From Pseudomonadota bacterium (GTDB lineage: Bacteria > Pseudomonadota > Alphaproteobacteria > Rhizobiales > Xanthobacteraceae): a stretch of DNA of 11,106 nucleotides. Where the stretch lies: positions 1 to 11,106 of the forward strand of contig JAEYTJ010000034.1 in the NCBI GenBank assembly GCA_023434095.1, written 5' to 3'. The notes under the pieces are model-generated. The model did no database searches and was not told the DNA's origin. It saw only the letters and a list, made by a program, of their open reading frames with translations. Each line of letters begins with the position of its first letter. Positions within the stretch are counted from its first letter, which is position 1. Of the stretch, positions 7,345-11,106 are shown one piece after another. The position numbers were made by a program, and so were the translations under genes.

Positions 7345-8142
7345 ATGCGCCGGCTGCTGGTCATCGGCATCGGCATGGGCGAGGCGGAAGGGCTCACCGG
7401 CCACGCCATGTCAGCCCTGGCCCGTGCCGATGTTTTTTTCCTGCTCGACAAGTCGGAGGGCGCGGGGGAGCTGGTGGCGGCGCGCGAAGCGCTGATCGCC
7501 CGCTTCGGCCGCCCCGGCCACCGCGTGGTGCGCGCCCCCAGCCCGCCGCGCCGCCCCGCCGCGCTGCAAGGCGCGCGGGAAAGCTATGAAGGCGCGGTGG
7601 CGGACTGGCACGGCGCCCGCGCCGCCCTGCTGGCCGGCCTCATCGCGGAGGAGCTGCCGCCGGAGGGCACCGGCGCGCTGCTCGTCTGGGGCGACCCGAT
7701 GCTCTACGATTCCACCCTGCGGGTGCTGGCCATGGCGCGGGCGCAGGCGGATTTTTCCATCGAGGTCGTTCCCGGCCTCACCGCGCTGCAGGTGCTGTGC
7801 GCGGCGCATGCCATCCCGCTCAACGCCATCGGCGAGGAAGTGGCGCTCACCACCGGGCGCAATGTGGCGCAAGTGACGCCCGCTTCCCCCGCCTTCGCCG
7901 TGCTGCTGGACGATGGTTCCGGCCTTGCCGCGCTGGCGGCGCGGGGCTTTGACGGCGAGGTGTGGTGGGGCGCCAATCTCGGCACATCGGCGCAGGTGCT
8001 GCGTCACGGGCGGCTCGGCGATGTCGCAAGCGAGATTGCCGAGGTGAGGGCGCAAGTGAAGGCGGCGCGCGGATGGGTGATGGATGTGTGGCTGGCCGGG
8101 CGGGACGGGGAGAGCCGCGACCCGCAAGGCCTCGACGTGTAA
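7345..8142 (+). CDS. cobF: Precorrin-6A synthase (deacetylating), SAM-dependent C1-methyltransferase CobF
   Basis: Methylates precorrin-5 at C1 and releases acetate to give precorrin-6A in the aerobic, oxygen-dependent cobalamin pathway. The 265-residue chain has the tetrapyrrole methylase fold: GIGMGE at 8-13, GDPMLYDS at 116-123 (SAM-binding loop) and EVVPGLTALQ at 140-149. The CobF-type insertion, including SPPRRPAALQ and a YEGAVADWH segment, lies between about residues 65 and 90. The length fits CobF rather than the shorter CobI/CobM relatives. No good Shine-Dalgarno sequence precedes the ATG, which starts 4 nt after the CMD stop, so translation is probably coupled. No other cob genes are in the window, so the gene is separated from its pathway partners. 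Confidence 0.93.
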   Translation: MRRLLVIGIGMGEAEGLTGHAMSALARADVFFLLDKSEGAGELVAAREALIARFGRPGHRVVRAPSPPRRPAALQGARESYEGAVADWHGARAALLAGLIAEELPPEGTGALLVWGDPMLYDSTLRVLAMARAQADFSIEVVPGLTALQVLCAAHAIPLNAIGEEVALTTGRNVAQVTPASPAFAVLLDDGSGLAALAARGFDGEVWWGANLGTSAQVLRHGRLGDVASEIAEVRAQVKAARGWVMDVWLAGRDGESRDPQGLDV

Positions 8143-8145
8143 AAC

Positions 8146-8174
8146 CTCGACGGCCCGCCGATCCGGTCCATAAT
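8146..8174 (+). promoter_or_regulatory. Weak candidate promoter before the small membrane protein gene
   Basis: CTCGAC (8146-8151) and CATAAT (8169-8174) are separated by 17 nt. The -10 is close to TATAAT and the -35 is weak. Transcription would start near 8181, about 20 nt before the ATG at 8201. It would allow the small gene to be expressed apart from cobF. Confidence 0.3.
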
Positions 8175-8200
8175 CGGGTGTCCGCCGGAGGAGAAACCCG

Positions 8201-8482
8201 ATGCCGCCCGTTCCCGCGCCGTCCCCCGCCCATTCGCCTGCCCATTCCCCTGCCGCCGCGCCGGAGACCCGGCCCGGCCGCGAGGCCTCCCCCGCGCTCG
8301 ACTGGCTGTCCGCGCCCCCGACCCACAGCCAGGAGATGAAGGCGGCGGGCGAGATCCGCCTCGGCCCCCTGCGCCTCGCCGGCGGCGCCCGCATGACCCC
8401 CGCGGCGGTGATCGCGAGCGGGATCTGCACCGGGATCATCCTGCTGGGCGTGGCGGCGGTGATCCGGGCGGGGAGGCGGTGA
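8201..8482 (+). CDS. Hypothetical small proline-rich protein with one C-terminal transmembrane helix
   Basis: A 93-residue protein with a strong ribosome binding site, GGAGGAG (8187-8193), 7 nt before the ATG. Residues 1-40 are rich in Pro, Ala and His, with a short PAHSPAHSPA repeat, and look disordered. A conserved-looking middle (LDWLSAPPTHSQEMKAAGEIRL) is followed by a hydrophobic helix at about 67-88 and a basic RAGRR tail. It therefore resembles a tail-anchored protein with a cytosolic N-terminus, or a small single-pass membrane protein. No family is recognised. The high-GC codon use matches the core genes, so it probably belongs to the original chromosome rather than to the AT-rich insert that follows. 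Confidence 0.65.
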   Translation: MPPVPAPSPAHSPAHSPAAAPETRPGREASPALDWLSAPPTHSQEMKAAGEIRLGPLRLAGGARMTPAAVIASGICTGIILLGVAAVIRAGRR

Positions 8483-8492
8483 GGGGGCAAGT
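8481..8492 (+). repeat. Left copy of 12-bp direct repeat flanking the AT-rich ATPase gene
   Basis: GAGGGGGCAAGT here and GAGGAGGCAAGT at 10585-10596 agree at 11 of 12 positions. The left copy begins inside the stop codon of the preceding gene, where GC-rich sequence gives way to AT-rich sequence. It may be a target-site duplication or an att-like boundary. Chance similarity of purine-rich sequence cannot be excluded. Confidence 0.35.
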
Positions 8493-8555
8493 GCCGGTGG
8501 GGTAACCAGAAATAATGGCTAGCTCTGCGAGACGCAAAGGTATTTGATTGGTTGC

Positions 8556-8604
8556 ATCGATGTCAGGTGCGCGCCTCTAGTGATCGATTTTTAAGGCGGG
8601 GGGG
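8556..8604 (+). promoter_or_regulatory. Palindromic leader with T-run and G-tract just ahead of the ATPase start
   Basis: Two ATCGAT hexamers (8556-8561 and 8583-8588) flank the near-perfect palindrome AGGTGCGCGCCT (8565-8576). As RNA this gives a two-part hairpin ending directly in a run of five U (8588-8592). Then come AAGG (8593-8596) and a run of seven G (8598-8604) before the ATG at 8607. The layout resembles an intrinsic terminator or attenuator, or a protein-binding operator. The spacer 8483-8606 holds no convincing -35/-10 pair. Confidence 0.35.
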
Positions 8605-8606
8605 AT

Positions 8607-10562
8607 ATGGCCACGCGTCCGGGATTTCATAATGAGTTCGATGTATTTAAGTATCCACGTGAGTTTCACGCCGCGATCCGGAAGCTGTCGGAGAATCTAT
8701 ATATTACGCGTCATTTTCATCCTGTTACTATCGGGAATAGCCAATATTGGGCGTTGCTCGCTCGTCCGACGGATGAATTTTCATTTTATATAAATACCGA
8801 CAGAGAAGTAATCGTCCTACTTTCGGCATATCGCAGTTTTGAAATAAGAACCTTAGAAGCGTATGAAGAGTTTTATAGCCTTCTGGATTCCGCTAGAATA
8901 GATAGAAGTATAAGATTTTTGATAAGCGCCGATGATAAGGTAGAATCGATAATAAAACACTATCTGGACCAATATCCAGAATATCCGATAATAATACCAG
9001 AGTATATAGATCGGCTACTTTCAACGCGCGGCAACGCGCTTTTAACTGCTGTCAGACGAAATTATTTACTTAGAGATCTGTTTGGATATCAAAATCCTCT
9101 GAGAGAGGAAACGTTTTTCTTTGGACGACAAGATACAGTAAATACCATACTTGATATGGCAAAATCTGGTCAGAATTCCAGTTTGTTTGGGTTGCGTAAG
9201 AGTGGAAAGACATCGGCAATATACGCTATACAGCGTAAGGCTAAATCATTTTCCTGTAATGTTGCTCTTATAGATTGCCAGAATCCGAGTGTGCATGCGA
9301 GAAGTTATGGCTCTTTATTGGAACATATTATATCCGAAATTCGGAAAGTTGTGGGCCAGAAGAAAATTCAGCCCAATCTCGGGTCGACGCCTGTAGAAGT
9401 ATCTGAGAATTTCAGTCAGCATATGACAAGTATTTTATCAAATATAAAGGGAAATATTCTTATATTATTTGACGAGATAGAAAATATATCTCCGTCTACG
9501 GCGGCTTCCAGTCACTGGAGAACTGGAAATCAGCCAGTTCTTTTTTGGCAAATTATCAGAGCATTTGTGCAATCCGAACATAAAGGTAGAGTTTCTGTTT
9601 GTATAGTAGGTACTAGTCCGCAGTTGCTGGAGTTGCCGAACATAGACGGAGTTGCAAATCCAGTTTATTTGTACGCGCAGAAAAAATTCATCCCAAGTTT
9701 GAGATTTGAAGAAACAACTGAGATGATAGAGAGGCTCGGGTATTTTATGGGATTGGAATTTTCTAGAGAAATAATATCAGATATTCAAAAAGAATATGGC
9801 GGCCACCCTTTTTTCTCTCGCCAAGTGTGCAGTAAAATACATCAATTATCATCAAATCAGCGACCAATTAAAGTATCACAGGCTGCTCTTAACAGGGCCA
9901 AAGCAGAATTTGGCGGGCAGCTAGAGTCCTATTTGAAAGATATAATACAAAATCTGAAAGACAATTATCCATCGGAATTCTCCATACTAGTCTATGTACT
10001 AAGTGGAAATAAGGAGAATTTAAACGAATTTGGTCGTGAGGCTCCGGAGCTTATTGATCATCTTATTGGATATGGGTTGATTGACCGGGTAGAAGATGAT
10101 TTTGATATAAAATTCGATGCAGTCCGCCGGGCTCTTGGCCAATTAGTTGGCAAAGATGGATTGGAGGAAAAATGGAAGGAAATGCTCATACGACGAAATC
10201 GTATTGAAGGAAATATTAGAAATGCGTTATATCATTGGAGCAAGATGATTAGCTCCGTTAAATGGAATGAAGTACTAGAGCGGCAATTGACAAAGGCACG
10301 ACTTGAAAAAATTTCCGGATTGGAGCCGCAGATTGTCTGTGCAAGGGCAAATAGTCCATTGTATCTCAGTGACTTAATGATGATATTGCGCGATCAAGAC
10401 GCCTTGCCCTACCTTGACACCATTCGGTCTACGGTTGTGGAGAAAATTTCGACGGTGAATGCAATCCGGAAGGATGCTCACGCTAACGCGGTGAGCGAGG
10501 CGGATATGGAAAAGCTGCGATCTGCGTTCGACTATCTGGAGAGCCAGTTCGGCGAACCATGA
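8607..10562 (+). CDS. Large STAND/AAA-type P-loop ATPase with possible HEPN-like C-terminus; candidate phage-defence protein
   Basis: A 651-residue predicted cytosolic protein of no family I can name with certainty. Residues 1-150 form an alpha/beta region (EVIVLLS, RFLISADD, YPIIIPEY as likely strands) of unknown function. The NTPase follows: FFFGR at 170-174 (a lead-in common in STAND and archaeal-type ATPases), Walker A GLRKSGKTS at 195-203, Walker B ILILFDEIE at 284-292, GTSP at 335-338 as a sensor-1-like strand end, and GGHPFF at 398-403. About 440-515 resembles a winged-helix segment. Residues 516-651 are helical and contain NAIRKDAHAN at 618-627, possibly the R-x3-H site of a HEPN-type RNase. 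An in-frame TAA at 8592 fixes the start. GC content drops to about 20% in places, against 65-90% in neighbouring genes, with many ATA, AGA and TTA codons. This indicates horizontal acquisition. Defence function is inferred from architecture only. Confidence 0.85.
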   Translation: MATRPGFHNEFDVFKYPREFHAAIRKLSENLYITRHFHPVTIGNSQYWALLARPTDEFSFYINTDREVIVLLSAYRSFEIRTLEAYEEFYSLLDSARIDRSIRFLISADDKVESIIKHYLDQYPEYPIIIPEYIDRLLSTRGNALLTAVRRNYLLRDLFGYQNPLREETFFFGRQDTVNTILDMAKSGQNSSLFGLRKSGKTSAIYAIQRKAKSFSCNVALIDCQNPSVHARSYGSLLEHIISEIRKVVGQKKIQPNLGSTPVEVSENFSQHMTSILSNIKGNILILFDEIENISPSTAASSHWRTGNQPVLFWQIIRAFVQSEHKGRVSVCIVGTSPQLLELPNIDGVANPVYLYAQKKFIPSLRFEETTEMIERLGYFMGLEFSREIISDIQKEYGGHPFFSRQVCSKIHQLSSNQRPIKVSQAALNRAKAEFGGQLESYLKDIIQNLKDNYPSEFSILVYVLSGNKENLNEFGREAPELIDHLIGYGLIDRVEDDFDIKFDAVRRALGQLVGKDGLEEKWKEMLIRRNRIEGNIRNALYHWSKMISSVKWNEVLERQLTKARLEKISGLEPQIVCARANSPLYLSDLMMILRDQDALPYLDTIRSTVVEKISTVNAIRKDAHANAVSEADMEKLRSAFDYLESQFGEP

Positions 10563-10584
10563 AGTGAGAGCCAAAGTGGGAGTG

Positions 10585-10596
10585 GAGGAGGCAAGT
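10585..10596 (+). repeat. Right copy of 12-bp direct repeat flanking the AT-rich ATPase gene
   Basis: GAGGAGGCAAGT lies 22 nt after the ATPase stop codon and matches 8481-8492 at 11 of 12 positions. Beyond it the sequence soon returns to host-like GC content. Together the two copies bracket the foreign gene closely. Confidence 0.35.
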
Positions 10597-10644
10597 CGAT
10601 CACCGTACCTTACGGAGGTTGAGCGTTTCAAGACAGTTGCCTCC
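10587..10644 (+). repeat. 8-bp inverted repeat downstream of the ATPase gene
   Basis: GGAGGCAA (10587-10594) pairs with TTGCCTCC (10637-10644) across a 42-nt spacer. It starts 24 nt after the ATPase stop and may form the 3' end of that transcript. The loop is long and no T-run follows, so a true intrinsic terminator is not assured. Confidence 0.3.
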
Positions 10645-10649
10645 CCCGC

Positions 10650-10678
10650 TTGCCCTTCCCCTCCCCTTGCGCTATTGC
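10650..10678 (+). promoter_or_regulatory. rpsA: Candidate promoter for rpsA
   Basis: TTGCCC (10650-10655) and TATTGC (10673-10678) are separated by exactly 17 nt, a fair sigma-70-type match. rpsA needs strong expression, and here it is cut off from the cmk operon by a foreign gene. A start near 10685 would give a leader of about 340 nt. Confidence 0.3.
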
Positions 10679-10706
10679 ACGCGCGTGTCCGGGCCACCAT
10701 CTTTTC

Positions 10707-10786
10707 GAGGCGGTCCATCGGGAGGGCCGGAGGCGCGGGATGCGCGCTCTCCGTCGCTTGGAGGCCTGCCCTCCGATTCCCGCCTC
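10707..10786 (+). ncRNA. Candidate structured RNA element (long branched hairpin) in the rpsA leader
   Basis: Three nested stems can form. The outer stem is GAGGCGG (10707-10713) with CCGCCTC (10780-10786). The middle stem is ATCG+GAGGGC (10717-10727, one bulged G) with GCCCTC+CGAT (10768-10777). The inner hairpin is CGGAGGCGC (10728-10736) with GCGC-T-CTCCG (10744-10753), loop GGGATGC. A 14-nt single strand (10754-10767) remains beside the inner hairpin. About 26 base pairs in 80 nt is unusually ordered, although the high GC content makes chance pairing easier. No known RNA family is recognised; it may be a 5' leader of rpsA or a small RNA. Confidence 0.35.
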
Positions 10787-10914
10787 GCGGCTTGCCCCGG
10801 ACCCATGCAGCTTACCTCGGCGGCGTGCCTGGCGTGACGACCCCTCAACCCAGGGGCCGCGCCCGGGGCGGCGCCGAACAGGCGTTTACCAAAGCCTTTT
10901 CTCCCGCGGCCAGC

Positions 10915-10967
10915 GCGCCGGGTTCACCCTTGCGGGTGGACAGCGCCGGGCCTGCCAGACCCGGCGC
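10915..10967 (+). promoter_or_regulatory. rpsA: rpsA-proximal leader hairpins with alternative pairing
   Basis: TTCACCC (10923-10929) and GGGTGGA (10934-10940) form a tight hairpin with a TTGC loop. GCGCCGGG (10943-10950) pairs with CCCGGCGC (10960-10967) around a 9-nt loop. The same 8-mer GCGCCGGG also occurs at 10915-10922, so the 3' arm can pair with either copy, giving two mutually exclusive folds. S1 autoregulates its own leader in enterobacteria; whether that applies here is unknown. Confidence 0.35.
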
Positions 10968-11025
10968 CCGTGGGAGGCGAGGCTCGTTCAACCCCGTCCG
11001 GCGCAGATCCTGGCAAGGAGCATCT

Positions 11026-11106
11026 ATGTCCGCTACTCAAACGCTTGCCGCCGCGCGTGACGATTTCGCCGCCATGCTCGAAGAGAGCTTCGGCCAGTCC
11101 GAGCTC
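11026..11106 (+). CDS. rpsA: 30S ribosomal protein S1, N-terminal fragment (3' end outside window)
   Basis: The first 27 codons are visible before the window ends. The sequence begins MSATQTLAAARDDFAAMLEE and continues SFGQSEL, matching the N-terminus of alphaproteobacterial S1, where a short variable segment precedes the conserved DDFAALLEESF-type stretch ahead of the first OB-fold repeat. AAGGAG (11015-11020) lies 5 nt before the ATG, a strong ribosome binding site. S1 unfolds mRNA and recruits it to the 30S subunit. Its place downstream of aroA-cmk agrees with the conserved order in this class and supports the call despite the short length. It has its own 463-nt upstream spacer after the foreign ATPase gene. 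Confidence 0.85.
   Translation, partial: MSATQTLAAARDDFAAMLEESFGQSEL

Noticed and set aside
7411..8490. Minus-strand open frame (359 codons) across cobF and the small gene
   Set aside because: Arg/Pro/His/Ala-rich with no motif; antisense shadow of cobF, whose sense-strand motifs are clear.
10374..10718. Minus-strand open frame (114 codons) overlapping the ATPase 3' end
   Set aside because: No ribosome binding site or domain, and it is antisense to conserved-looking ATPase sequence including the RKDAH motif.
8483..11025. Search for an integrase, transposase, CRISPR array, toxin-antitoxin partner or methyltransferase with the ATPase
   Set aside because: No other AT-rich coding frame, no regularly spaced repeats and no terminal inverted repeats were seen; the ATPase appears alone.
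10650..11060. Plus-strand open frame (136 codons) through the rpsA leader into rpsA
   Set aside because: Arg/Pro-rich translation typical of GC-rich non-coding DNA. It overlaps the rpsA start in another frame and has no Shine-Dalgarno sequence.

Overview
The window is about 11.1 kb of mostly very GC-rich DNA with tightly packed, often overlapping genes. Its gene content and order (FYDLN-acid protein gene divergent from aroA-cmk, with rpsA further on, next to a tRNA-Ala) are typical of the Alphaproteobacteria. The CP4-like class II EPSP synthase, CobF of the aerobic cobalamin route and the short 6-phosphogluconate dehydrogenase suggest Hyphomicrobiales, perhaps a Xanthobacteraceae relative (Ancylobacter/Starkeya/Xanthobacter type). 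The family placement is inference; nothing in the window proves a genus.

Layout. (1) 1-3275, plus strand: an oxidative pentose-phosphate operon with the 3' part of a short-type 6-phosphogluconate dehydrogenase, then zwf and a Cof-type HAD phosphatase overlapping zwf by 4 nt. (2) 3276-4272: an isolated EutQ-like cupin gene, several inverted repeats and a minus-strand tRNA-Ala(GGC). (3) 4273-6882: the FYDLN-acid (TIGR02300) gene on the minus strand, divergent from aroA-cmk. A 30-codon leader ORF with a perfect AGGAGG ribosome binding site ends in a TGATG junction with the aroA start. (4) 6879-8482: a PcaC/CMD-family protein, the cobalamin enzyme CobF and a small proline-rich single-span membrane protein. 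The first two continue the cmk transcription unit. They lie between cmk and rpsA, which are usually neighbours in this class. (5) 8483-10562: a sharp compositional break. One AT-rich gene, rich in ATA/AGA/TTA codons, encodes a 651-residue P-loop ATPase with an unrecognised N-terminal domain and a C-terminal helical region ending in an RKDAH motif that may be HEPN-like. (6) 10563-11106: a GC-rich 463-nt spacer with strong RNA-folding potential and a candidate promoter, followed by the first 27 codons of rpsA (ribosomal protein S1).

How the genes fit together. Regions 1 and 3-4 are core metabolism: NAD(P)H and ribulose-5-phosphate supply, chorismate synthesis, CMP recycling, corrin methylation and translation. 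Region 5 looks like a horizontally acquired cargo gene inserted just ahead of rpsA, bracketed by an 11/12-identical direct repeat. No integrase, transposase, methyltransferase or CRISPR component accompanies it. Its architecture (sensor-like N-terminus, STAND/AAA-type NTPase, possible RNase-type C-terminus) is what one would expect of a stand-alone phage-defence protein. It is the best candidate here for something undescribed, but that function is inference.
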